8,771 nt of DNA from Candidatus Curtissbacteria bacterium RIFCSPLOWO2_01_FULL_37_9. GTDB lineage: Bacteria > Patescibacteriota > Microgenomatia > Curtissbacterales > GWA2-41-24. Below are positions 1 to 4,224 of this stretch, piece by piece. Each line of letters begins with the position of its first letter. The stretch's first letter is position 1. Where the stretch lies: NCBI GenBank assembly GCA_001776425.1, contig MFBN01000021.1, forward strand, positions 1 to 8,771, given 5' to 3'. The position numbers and the translations under genes were made by a program. The notes under the pieces are model-generated. The model had not been told where the DNA came from, did no database searches, and saw only the letters and a list, made by a program, of their open reading frames with translations.

Positions 1-64
1 TTATGACGTAGATGGTTATTGGTATCATGGAGATGATTGTGAAGAAAGACCATCTGGAGATTAG
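1..64 (+). CDS. 3' end of an unrecognised gene (partial)
   Basis: The second reading frame is open from the window edge to a TAG at 62-64 and encodes about 20 residues, ending DDCEERPSGD. The tail is rich in Tyr, Trp, Asp and Glu and contains one Cys. It does not overlap any better gene, so it is probably the true C-terminus of a protein whose body lies outside the window. No family can be assigned from so short a piece. Confidence 0.4.
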   Translation, partial: YDVDGYWYHGDDCEERPSGD

Positions 65-114
65 GCTACTCCAACAACAAAATCCCATTCTCCTTAATCC
101 TCAAAACTAAAAAA

Positions 115-273
115 ATGTGAACTGATCGCGAACAAGCGATCTATCTTGAACTGCTGGTTGAGAATATACTACGAAGCTGGAAAAAGCCTGAAATCGACCT
201 AAAAGACGTGAAGCTATCGAAAAAAAACGATCTACAAGGCTACAGCGAGGCTGGATTTAGATATTACTATTAA
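115..273 (+). pseudogene. Short ORF with a nonsense codon after its ATG
   Basis: Codons 121-270 form a continuous 50-residue frame ending at TAA (271-273). The peptide starts TDREQAIYLELLVENIL, has a helical, charged composition and ends in aromatics (GFRYYY). The only in-frame ATG is at 115-117, but the next codon is TGA (118-120). No GTG or TTG gives a sensible early start. TGA is used as a stop in the pilus operon, so read-through by recoding is unlikely. The simplest reading is a decayed small gene. A non-standard start codon or a sequencing error at 118-120 are the alternatives. The segment also looks more GC-rich than its neighbours. I do not recognise the family. Confidence 0.4.
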
Positions 274-313
274 CACGGCGATTACTCTTGAACTACTTTT
301 AGTCACAATAATG

Positions 314-319
314 TATAAT
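314..319 (+). promoter_or_regulatory. Perfect -10 box (TATAAT), leaderless promoter
   Basis: TATAAT ends exactly 6 nt before the ATG at 326, so transcription would start on or beside the start codon. There is no purine-rich ribosome-binding site in between. The best upstream -35-like match, TTGAAC at 288-293, is 20 nt away, longer than the ideal 17. The upstream text at 298-312 recurs with 2 mismatches at 883-897, before the next gene. Confidence 0.55.
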
Positions 320-325
320 TTAATT

Positions 326-871
326 ATGGACGGAGATAATACAGAAAAACCAACGAATGGGGTAGAAAACGCGTACGATAGTCTAAATGTGCCAAGAAAA
401 AATGAGTTAAGTGTTGGTGAAATTACTTCTAGAAGTAATGCTAGAATGCGGGAAGCAATAGCTACTAATAAATCATGGTCTCCTAGCGAAGTAAAAGACC
501 AACTTAAAGCAGAAGCAGACTTCGAGGAACTTAAATTGCGAGCTCCTGTAGAGATAGCAAAAGGTCAAAATATTGTTTTAGCCGCAGGAGGGGACGCGGG
601 AAACGCATTAGCAACATTGTTTGACAGCAGTACGCTTAATTTCATAATGAGACCATATTATGCCCTAATAGAAACAACAGATGGTGAAAACCCGAGAAAA
701 ATAGAGGCAAGTTTTAAATACTTGCCCGTTGTTAAACCTAAAACCCCGAATCATCTTATAGTATCGGAGGCTTTAGCTAAAGAGTTAGGAATAACTGATG
801 AAAGCGAAATACGAGTTACAGATGTATATCAAAAAGCACTCGATTTAGATCTAGACAATCCTCTGTCTTAA
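326..871 (+). CDS. Unrecognised 181-residue soluble protein
   Basis: I do not recognise this family. The frame opens at an ATG at 311, but that codon overlaps a TATAAT box (314-319), so the second ATG at 326 is the likely start, giving 181 residues (MDGDNTEKPTN...). There is no signal peptide or membrane segment. Residues 1-70 are polar, charged and probably largely disordered or helical. A more compact section follows, with a small Gly/Ala patch (VLAAGGDAGNALATLF) and then alternating hydrophobic residues (MRPYYALIETTDG, ASFKYLPVV) that suggest beta strands. The end is an acidic helix (LDLDLDNPLS). It sits alone, followed by another small unknown gene in the same direction with the same promoter layout. 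Low similarity to anything familiar and the nearby broken frames suggest an accessory region. Confidence 0.7.
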   Translation: MDGDNTEKPTNGVENAYDSLNVPRKNELSVGEITSRSNARMREAIATNKSWSPSEVKDQLKAEADFEELKLRAPVEIAKGQNIVLAAGGDAGNALATLFDSSTLNFIMRPYYALIETTDGENPRKIEASFKYLPVVKPKTPNHLIVSEALAKELGITDESEIRVTDVYQKALDLDLDNPLS

Positions 872-950
872 TTTTTCAAACATTTAGTCGCAACAATCTG
901 CTTGATTTTTCATTATTCAAAATCTATGCGTCCGATAGCCAAACAGCATG

Positions 951-956
951 TATAAT
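951..956 (+). promoter_or_regulatory. Perfect -10 box (TATAAT), leaderless promoter
   Basis: This is the second TATAAT that ends exactly 6 nt before an ATG (963). The local text TGTATAAT is the same as at the gene starting at 326. No convincing -35 hexamer lies 16-18 nt upstream. No Shine-Dalgarno sequence lies between the box and the ATG, so a leaderless mRNA is expected. Confidence 0.55.
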
Positions 957-962
957 ACTTTT

Positions 963-1217
963 ATGAGTGTTAGTAAGAAGTCGGTTCTTAATGTTCTGTC
1001 CAAAATCCACAAAAAATCCAGAAAAAGAAGAATAATAGCTTCGGATATCTTTTTTGTAGGGGAAGACGATGACGAACCCGTAGGTAAAATGACTGATTTG
1101 TTAGCTTCTGTTAATCCTAATTCATCTGATTCAAAAGATAATGAGCATAGTATAAGTGACGGTTTGGGCGGAAGAATTGAACTCGAATTTGATGACGAAA
1201 GTACAAAACAGAAGTAA
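963..1217 (+). CDS. Small unknown protein, basic N-terminus and acidic C-terminus
   Basis: This is an 84-residue protein with no recognisable domain. The frame extends to an ATG at 948, but that ATG lies inside the promoter (TATAAT at 951-956), so 963 is the chosen start. Charge is strongly split. Residues 1-25 are basic (SKKSVLNVL, then KIHKKSRKRRIIAS). The rest is acidic and Ser/Asn-rich (FFVGEDDDEP, ELEFDDESTKQK). The basic part could bind nucleic acid or a membrane surface, but nothing proves it. There is no signal peptide. Its promoter layout matches that of the gene just upstream, so the two may be regulated alike, although each has its own promoter. An opposite-strand frame over the same interval (917-1240) looks like a shadow. 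Confidence 0.6.
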   Translation: MSVSKKSVLNVLSKIHKKSRKRRIIASDIFFVGEDDDEPVGKMTDLLASVNPNSSDSKDNEHSISDGLGGRIELEFDDESTKQK

Positions 1218-1230
1218 GGTCTATAGTTTT

Positions 1231-1286
1231 CGCAACACATTGCGGCAAAAATAAATTACTGCGATGTATTGCAGTTAATTTATGCC
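1231..1286. terminator. Inverted-repeat cluster between convergent genes
   Basis: Two adjacent hairpins occur here. The first is CGCAA-CACA-TTGCG (1231-1244). The second is larger: ATAAATT plus ACTGC (1251-1262) pair with GCAGT (1271-1275) and AATTTAT (1277-1283), with one bulged T and an 8-nt loop, and GGC/GCC closes the base. They lie between the stop of the 963-1217 gene and the end of the convergent broken gene, so a bidirectional terminator is plausible. Neither strand has a clear T-run after the large stem, so a palindromic repeat element is the alternative. Confidence 0.45.
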
Positions 1287-1313
1287 GGAGATACCCTAGT
1301 CGCTAAGATATCA

Positions 1314-1515
1314 TCATGATTTTAACCTTTTAAGAATGGCTTGTTGAATTTCTTCAGGTGTATTTTTAATAAATTGGTAGCTTTTTTCGATCGCATTTAC
1401 GGCATTTGTAACTTTTTGCCTATCCCAACAACCTAAAATAAATGTCGGGGCTATTAGACGAAATAAGGAACCTTTGGCATACTATCAATTCTTTTGAATT
1501 TAGTCCAGCAAACAT
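1314..1515 (-). pseudogene. Probable frameshifted gene remnant
   Basis: On the minus strand, 1481 down to 1314 is an open frame of 55 codons plus TGA. Its translation is protein-like (APTFILGCWDRQKV, then TPEEIQQAILKRLKS) but it has no ATG, GTG or TTG start. It is preceded by a TAG at 1484-1482. Immediately upstream a different frame also looks coding (LPMFAGLNSKELIV, ATG at 1515). A single indel near 1484 would join the two into one protein. I therefore read this as a decayed or frameshifted gene downstream of the 1544-1825 gene. No function is recognisable. A real but misread gene, through a sequencing indel, is possible. Confidence 0.35.
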
Positions 1516-1543
1516 AGGGAGATTTCTCAATACAAATCCAGCT

Positions 1544-1825
1544 TTAAGGATTTCCTGATGGCTCTTGTTGCTTTGCTCTGACCTCTTTGAGTTCTTTCCA
1601 GAAATCACCCACATCAGCTTTTGGGGAGGTGATTGCAACATGAACTTTTCCTTCAGGAACATTACCTACTAAGCCTTCGTAAGAGGTATATTTTTCACCT
1701 TCGTTAGCAATTACTCCAATGCTAACGTCATGTTTTGAGCCTACCTCTTGAAAAGTTGGTAGGTCTCTGGTAGTGATAATCTCTGTATGACGGTGACCTT
1801 TAACTTCCGTTTCTGTTGTTTCCAC
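1544..1825 (-). CDS. Unrecognised 93-residue protein
   Basis: The frame opens with GTG (1834) and ATG (1831), but both sit inside or against the ribosome-binding site. GTG at 1825 has the proper 8-nt spacing from AGGAGG and is chosen, giving 93 residues (M)ETTETEVKGHRH... The protein is soluble, with no signal peptide or membrane segment. Alternating polar and hydrophobic stretches (TEIITTRDLP, DVSIGVIANEG, GKVHVAITSP) suggest a small beta-rich fold, followed by a helical charged end (GDFWKELKEVRAKQQ). A His-rich patch (GHRHTE) is near the N-terminus. The function is unknown. Unlike its neighbours it has a near-perfect Shine-Dalgarno site and a long untranslated leader, so its expression style differs. 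Confidence 0.6.
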   Translation of the reverse strand: METTETEVKGHRHTEIITTRDLPTFQEVGSKHDVSIGVIANEGEKYTSYEGLVGNVPEGKVHVAITSPKADVGDFWKELKEVRAKQQEPSGNP

Positions 1826-1833
1826 CTTCATCA

Positions 1834-1840
1834 CCTCCTT
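1834..1840 (-). promoter_or_regulatory. Strong Shine-Dalgarno (AAGGAGG) that decides the start
   Basis: On the minus strand AAGGAGGTGA matches the canonical anti-SD complement over ten bases. The GTG at 1834 overlaps it and the ATG at 1831 is only 2 nt away. The GTG at 1825 lies 8 nt after AGGAGG, which is the usual distance. It is the only convincing SD in the window. Confidence 0.75.
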
Positions 1841-2064
1841 TTAGTCTTTACTCGCTAAATTTTACCAAAAATATAGGTTTATATCAAAAAAATCCTTTAA
1901 CTTTGTCACCAATCCATATCCATCTAATGCTTATTATACAATACTTTCTTCCTAAGTGTTATTATTCACATTCGGCCACGTATTGATAAAGGAATTGATA
2001 AAAGATAAAAAGTCCAATTCTTGTTAGGGTTAGAAAAGTTTCGAATTCAATATCTCGTGTCGGG
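1841..2064. other. Non-coding AT-rich spacer with possible minus-strand promoter
   Basis: No gene is seen here. On the minus strand a TATAAT at 1938-1933, again preceded by TG, could drive the 1544-1825 gene with a leader of roughly 100 nt. No good -35 accompanies it. An alternative extended -10-like TGATATAAA lies closer to the gene. Neither can be chosen from sequence alone. Confidence 0.3.
1982..2005 (+). repeat. Two-copy 12-bp tandem repeat
   Basis: ATTGATAAAGGA (1982-1993) is directly followed by ATTGATAAAAGA (1994-2005), with one mismatch. It is short enough to be replication slippage. No function is evident. Confidence 0.6.
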
Positions 2065-2083
2065 TCGCTCATTATATGAGCGA
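2065..2083. repeat. 8-bp perfect palindrome, 3-nt loop
   Basis: TCGCTCAT (2065-2072) and ATGAGCGA (2076-2083) are perfect complements around TAT. It lies just beyond the trailer hairpin of the interrupted tRNA on the minus strand. It could help end or process that transcript, but no T-run follows on either strand. Confidence 0.55.
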
Positions 2084-2087
2084 ACCT

Positions 2088-2132
2088 CGACTCTGAATTA
2101 TTTCAGCCAACTTTTAAGCAAATTCAGAGTCG
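2088..2132. repeat. 12-bp perfect inverted repeat overlapping a tRNA 3' end
   Basis: CGACTCTGAATT (2088-2099) is the exact reverse complement of AATTCAGAGTCG (2121-2132), with a 21-nt loop. Bases further out at 2085-2086 and 2134-2135 can extend the stem past one mismatch. The right arm includes the last three bases of the outer tRNA (2130-2132). In the minus-strand transcript the tRNA 3' end would therefore be base-paired to its own trailer. This could act as a processing signal, a terminator without a T-run, or a relic of an integration or duplication event. Confidence 0.6.
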
Positions 2133-2166
2133 GGGAGAGAGGACTTGAACCTCCGACCTCTGCGTC

Positions 2167-2276
2167 CCTGCCCGAAATGACTTGTCGGGGTGGCCAGATT
2201 CGAACTGACGACCTCTCAGTCCCAAACTGAGCGTTCTACCAACTGAACTACACCCCGTCATTTCAAGTCAGGCGGG
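2167..2276 (-). other. 110-nt insert in tRNA anticodon loop, tRNA cassette with inverted arms
   Basis: The insert has a 19-nt left flank (2276-2258), a complete tRNA-Pro and an 18-nt right flank (2184-2167). The flanks are complementary. CCTG pairs with CAGG, CTT with GGG (two G-U pairs) and GAAATGA with TCATTTC, giving 14 pairs with one bulged A. A competing register pairs TGACTTG (2270-2264) with CAAGTCA (2184-2178), 7 perfect pairs. It is too short and has the wrong content for a group I intron, and the stem base does not form an archaeal bulge-helix-bulge. The arms could be terminal inverted repeats of a tiny mobile cassette. Confidence 0.55.
2185..2257 (-). tRNA. tRNA-Pro(UGG), intact inner copy
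   Basis: This is a complete 73-nt cloverleaf. It has acceptor CGGGGTG/CACCCCG (all seven pairs, C1-G72 as expected for bacterial tRNA-Pro), U8 A9, D-arm GTTC/GAAC with an 8-nt loop, anticodon arm CTCAG/CTGAG with loop TTTGGGA (UGG, G37), variable AGGTC and T-arm GTCAG-TTCGAAT-CTGGC. The discriminator is A and CCA is not encoded. The gene lies wholly inside the insert that splits the outer tRNA-Pro. It differs from the outer copy at many stem positions, so it is not a fresh duplication. Confidence 0.92.
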
Positions 2277-2290
2277 CCAAACGCAGCGCT

Positions 2291-2602
2291 CTAGCCAACT
2301 GAGCTACTCCCCCCGCCGGGCAGAGCCCTCTGGGCGGCGCCCACCGAATCAATAACCACAAACAGGCCTTTCCTCATTGCTCTTTCTAATACACCATGAC
2401 TTCTCTTGTACTGTTTTTCAAATTTGACTGCCTCAAAAATATCTCGACACTCTTGATAACCCTTAAGTACCAAAGGCCTTCTCCTAACAGTTGATTTTAC
2501 ATAACCCCTGCTATGCTCTCTCAACCTACGCTCTAAGTTGTTTGTTGACCCAATATAATTTTTTTTATCTTTTAAACTACGCAATATATATACGCAAATC
2601 AC
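2291..2602 (-). CDS. GIY-YIG nuclease-domain protein (UPF0213/URI-like)
   Basis: This is a single-domain GIY-YIG protein of 103 residues. Visible motifs are the first strand VYIL (4-7, Y5), YIGST (16-20, Y16 G18), the Arg/His helix LERRLREH (23-30), a small basic loop (KSTVRRRPLVL) and the conserved Glu helix AVKFEKQYKR (E62). The family normally ends near residue 82. Here a 20-residue Gly/Ser-rich tail (GAAQRALPGGGSSSVG) is encoded by GC-rich DNA running into the outer tRNA-Pro, with the stop TAG inside the tRNA D-loop. The start is GTG at 2602, 5 nt after a perfect TATAAT, so a leaderless mRNA is likely. Stand-alone members are common in this type of genome and their role is unclear. The position beside an interrupted tRNA recalls homing endonucleases, but the gene lies outside the insert. 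Confidence 0.85.
   Translation of the reverse strand: MICVYILRSLKDKKNYIGSTNNLERRLREHSRGYVKSTVRRRPLVLKGYQECRDIFEAVKFEKQYKRSHGVLERAMRKGLFVVIDSVGAAQRALPGGGSSSVG
2315..2338. repeat. GC-rich hairpin in tRNA leader / GIY-YIG tail
   Basis: GCCGGGCAGAG (2315-2325) pairs with CTCTGGGCGGC (2328-2338) except for two central mismatches. It abuts the 5' end of the outer tRNA (2313) and encodes part of the GIY-YIG tail. About 86% of 2311-2345 is G or C, in sharp contrast to the AT-rich surroundings. The hexamer CTGCCC recurs in inverted orientation at the insert edge (2169-2174), which hints at a shared GC-rich palindromic repeat. Confidence 0.5.
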
Positions 2603-2607
2603 AGGTA

Positions 2608-2613
2608 ATTATA
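2608..2613 (-). promoter_or_regulatory. Perfect -10 box (TATAAT) for the GIY-YIG gene
   Basis: On the minus strand TATAAT spans 2613-2608 and is followed by 5 nt and then the GTG start at 2602. It lies in the 39-bp gap after pyrD, so the gene can be transcribed independently as a leaderless message. No -35 match is evident. Confidence 0.5.
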
Positions 2614-2641
2614 CTATGAATAAAATTAAATAATTAAATGT

Positions 2642-3793
2642 CTACTTATTATCTGCTCCAATAGCTTGAGATATATTACTATAGCCGTCTTTTACTAAAA
2701 GCTTAACTAATCCTTGATTAATTTCAGAAATAACCTGCGGACTTTCGTAAATCATTCCTGTTATAAGCTGAACGAGCGAGGCACCAAGTTTAATTTTCTT
2801 GTAGGCATCTTCTGCCTTAAAAACCCCTCCAAGGCCAATAATTACAAATTTACCATTTGTTTTTTTATTTTGAGCATGCGAGACACAAGTTTTCTTATAT
2901 ACGTAAGAAATAAGATCGTTCGATAAATCCTCAACAACTTTACCGCTTACACCTCCCTCTTTTGAAATAATAGAATCTTTGATCCTGCTATTATTCCTAT
3001 TTTTAGTTAGGTTTGCGCATATAAATCCGTTGACTCTGTGTTTTTCGGATACCTCAAGTATTTTATCGACATCGTTATTTGTAAGATCGGGCGATAGCTT
3101 TAAAAAAATAGGCTTATTGGTATAGATTTTATCAATTCTCGTAAGTAGCTTTTCGAGTTTGACCGAATCGGTAAAAGGTTGTCCACCGTAAGCATTTGGA
3201 CAGCTGATATTAATTGTAAAATATGCACCAATACTGATAAATTTCTTGAAAGCTTTTGCATAATCTCTGATTCCTGCGTCTACCTTAACCGTATCTTTGC
3301 TATTAGTCTTTGCAATATTTATACCTATTGGAATTTCGAGCCTTAGTTTTTTGAGTTTTTTCGAAATAGCATCACTACCGTCATTTTTTAAGCCGTAATA
3401 AACTAATAAACTCTTAGATTTTTTAAGCCTCCAAAGTCTAGGCTTTGGGTTGCCTTTACATGGTTTACCGGTAATTGACCCGACTTCCGCAAATCCAAAA
3501 CCTAAAGACGGCAGGATCTGGGTAAGCTGTGCATTTTTATCAAATCCTGCCCCAAGTCCAACCGGATTATTAAATTTAATACCTAAGATTTCTTGCTCAA
3601 GGTTTTTATTTGAGTAATTAAAAAAAAGAGAAGTAATCTGACGTAACACATAAAACTTTCCCAGAAATTGCCCAATAGTAACCATCCGGTCATGAATAAT
3701 TTCAGGATCTATTTGAAAAAGTACTGGCTGGAGTATATTTTTATATAAAAGCTTATGCGTTCTATTTCTTAAAGCTGTAATAAGTTCATACAT
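2642..3793 (-). CDS. pyrD: Dihydroorotate dehydrogenase, class 2 architecture
   Basis: This FMN enzyme oxidises dihydroorotate to orotate in pyrimidine synthesis. At 383 residues it is slightly longer than typical class 2 enzymes. The N-terminal helical extension (about 1-65, LFQIDPEIIHDRM at 25-37) is the class 2 membrane/quinone domain. The barrel shows GLGAGFDKNA (79-88), FAEVGSIT (101-108), NPKPRLWRL (115-123), NDGSDA (137-142), FMN lysine KLSPD (K232), GGVSG (280-284) and GLGG (320-323). The active-site loop is NISCPN (195-200) with Cys198, whereas class 2 enzymes have Ser there and class 1 have Cys. It lies 26 bp after the small Cys protein and has no clear SD. Patescibacteria usually lack respiratory chains, so the electron acceptor is uncertain. 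Confidence 0.93.
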   Translation of the reverse strand: MYELITALRNRTHKLLYKNILQPVLFQIDPEIIHDRMVTIGQFLGKFYVLRQITSLFFNYSNKNLEQEILGIKFNNPVGLGAGFDKNAQLTQILPSLGFGFAEVGSITGKPCKGNPKPRLWRLKKSKSLLVYYGLKNDGSDAISKKLKKLRLEIPIGINIAKTNSKDTVKVDAGIRDYAKAFKKFISIGAYFTINISCPNAYGGQPFTDSVKLEKLLTRIDKIYTNKPIFLKLSPDLTNNDVDKILEVSEKHRVNGFICANLTKNRNNSRIKDSIISKEGGVSGKVVEDLSNDLISYVYKKTCVSHAQNKKTNGKFVIIGLGGVFKAEDAYKKIKLGASLVQLITGMIYESPQVISEINQGLVKLLVKDGYSNISQAIGADNK

Positions 3794-3819
3794 TTAATAA
3801 GAAGGTATTAAAACATTAG

Positions 3820-4032
3820 TTAGCTATAGCGAAAACCACCCGGTCCCAAAACATTAAAAGTATCGATATCAGCTTTTGTGGCTTTGGGTTTTATGGAGAT
3901 TAAAGATGATGTTTTCGGGCATTTATGACAATTTTCGTGATCTAAAAAACTTTTTTTTAAATTAGGAGGACAAGTTGCCCGACCATTACTTGCCTCAATT
4001 ACAAGAGGATATATACAATCTTTTCTTTCCAT
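3820..4032 (-). CDS. Unknown 70-residue protein with four cysteines
   Basis: I do not recognise the family. The protein is soluble and has four Cys: C6, C21, C35 and C38, the last two in a CHKC motif preceded by DHEN. With nearby His residues (H32, H36) this could bind zinc or an iron-sulfur cluster, but the spacing matches no motif I know. The C-terminal end is Gly-rich (VLGPGGFRYS). The ATG lies 17 nt after the 3' end of tRNA-Leu, so the message could be released by tRNA processing. An AATAAT box ending 6 nt before the ATG offers an alternative leaderless start. There is no SD. pyrD follows after 26 bp, suggesting co-transcription. Confidence 0.7.
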   Translation of the reverse strand: MERKDCIYPLVIEASNGRATCPPNLKKSFLDHENCHKCPKTSSLISIKPKATKADIDTFNVLGPGGFRYS

Positions 4033-4049
4033 TTTTTTATTATTTAAAG

Positions 4050-4133
4050 TGCCGAGGGAGGGACTCGAACCCTCACGATCTTGCGATCACAAGATTTTAA
4101 GTCTTGCGTGTCTACCGGTTCCACCACCTCGGC
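4050..4133 (-). tRNA. tRNA-Leu(UAA)
   Basis: This is an 84-nt type II tRNA. It has perfect acceptor GCCGAGG/CCTCGGC, anticodon arm CAAGA/TCTTG with loop CTTAAAA (anticodon UAA), a long variable arm containing GATC-GCAA-GATC, T-arm GAGGG-TTCGAGT-CCCTC and discriminator A. CCA is not encoded. There is no intron, although tRNA-Leu(UAA) is a classic host of group I introns. It heads the minus-strand series leading to pyrD. Confidence 0.95.
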
Positions 4134-4143
4134 ATTATGCTAA

Positions 4144-4172
4144 ATTTTAGCTTATGTATTAATGTTATTCAA
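4144..4172 (-). promoter_or_regulatory. Promoter of tRNA-Leu (TTGAAT-N17-TAAAAT)
   Basis: On the minus strand, -35 TTGAAT (4172-4167) and -10 TAAAAT (4149-4144) are separated by exactly 17 nt. The tRNA 5' end (4133) follows 10 nt after the -10 box. This is the best complete sigma-70-type promoter in the window. It may also transcribe the downstream Cys protein and pyrD. Confidence 0.65.
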
Positions 4173-4210
4173 TATAAATTTTGGCTTTTAATATAAAACT
4201 TAAACTTATA

Positions 4211-4216
4211 TATAAT
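4211..4216 (+). promoter_or_regulatory. Perfect -10 box (TATAAT) before the glycosyltransferase gene
   Basis: TATAAT ends 8 nt before the ATG at 4225, predicting a leaderless or nearly leaderless message. No SD is present. A -35 candidate, TTGGCT at 4181-4186, is 24 nt upstream and too distant to be convincing. The promoter is divergent from that of tRNA-Leu. Confidence 0.5.
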
Positions 4217-4224
4217 AAATTCAT

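Larger units (their letters stand above)
2130..2313 (-). tRNA. Interrupted tRNA-Pro(UGG) with a tRNA nested in its anticodon loop
   Basis: The 5' part (2313-2277) reads acceptor GGGGGAG, U8 A9, D-arm GCTC/GAGC and anticodon strand CTGCG, then loop TTTGG. The 3' part (2166-2130) reads loop GA, anticodon strand CGCAG, variable AGGTC, T-arm GGAGG-TTCAAGT-CCTCT, acceptor CTCCCCG and discriminator A. The parts join to a 74-nt cloverleaf with anticodon UGG once 110 nt (2276-2167) are removed. The breakpoint can slide by up to two bases without changing the product. Six of seven acceptor pairs form. The first is G1-G72, where bacterial tRNA-Pro normally has C1-G72. No CCA is encoded. The insert contains a whole tRNA-Pro, so this is either an intron-like arrangement or a pseudogene cut by an insertion. 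Confidence 0.6.

Noticed and set aside
118..120. UGA recoded as glycine (as in Gracilibacteria and Absconditabacteria)
   Set aside because: TGA serves as a normal stop in overlapping ATGA junctions at 7773-7776 and 8294-8297.
917..1240. Minus-strand frame opposite the 963-1217 gene
   Set aside because: It is the antisense of a gene with its own promoter and has Ser/Leu-rich shadow composition.
2061..2095. Decayed T-arm and acceptor end of a third tRNA on the minus strand
   Set aside because: It resembles the outer tRNA 3' end in short blocks (AGGTTC, CCCGA), but no T-stem or acceptor stem can be formed, and the palindrome explains the sequence better.
2021..2230. Plus-strand frame encoding RGLEPPTSA and GGQIRTDDLSVPN peptides
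   Set aside because: These peptides are well-known false translations of tRNA genes read on the opposite strand; the interval covers two tRNA sequences.
2167..2276. Group I intron or archaeal-type bulge-helix-bulge intron in the tRNA
   Set aside because: At 110 nt with a tRNA as content it is too small for a group I intron, and the stem base does not show the 3-nt bulge, 4-bp helix, 3-nt bulge pattern.
2130..2313. Phage or element attachment site at the tRNA 3' end
   Set aside because: No direct repeat of the tRNA 3' end and no integrase gene are visible in the window; only an inverted copy exists.
2714..2926. Plus-strand frame inside pyrD
   Set aside because: It lies antisense to a firmly identified gene.
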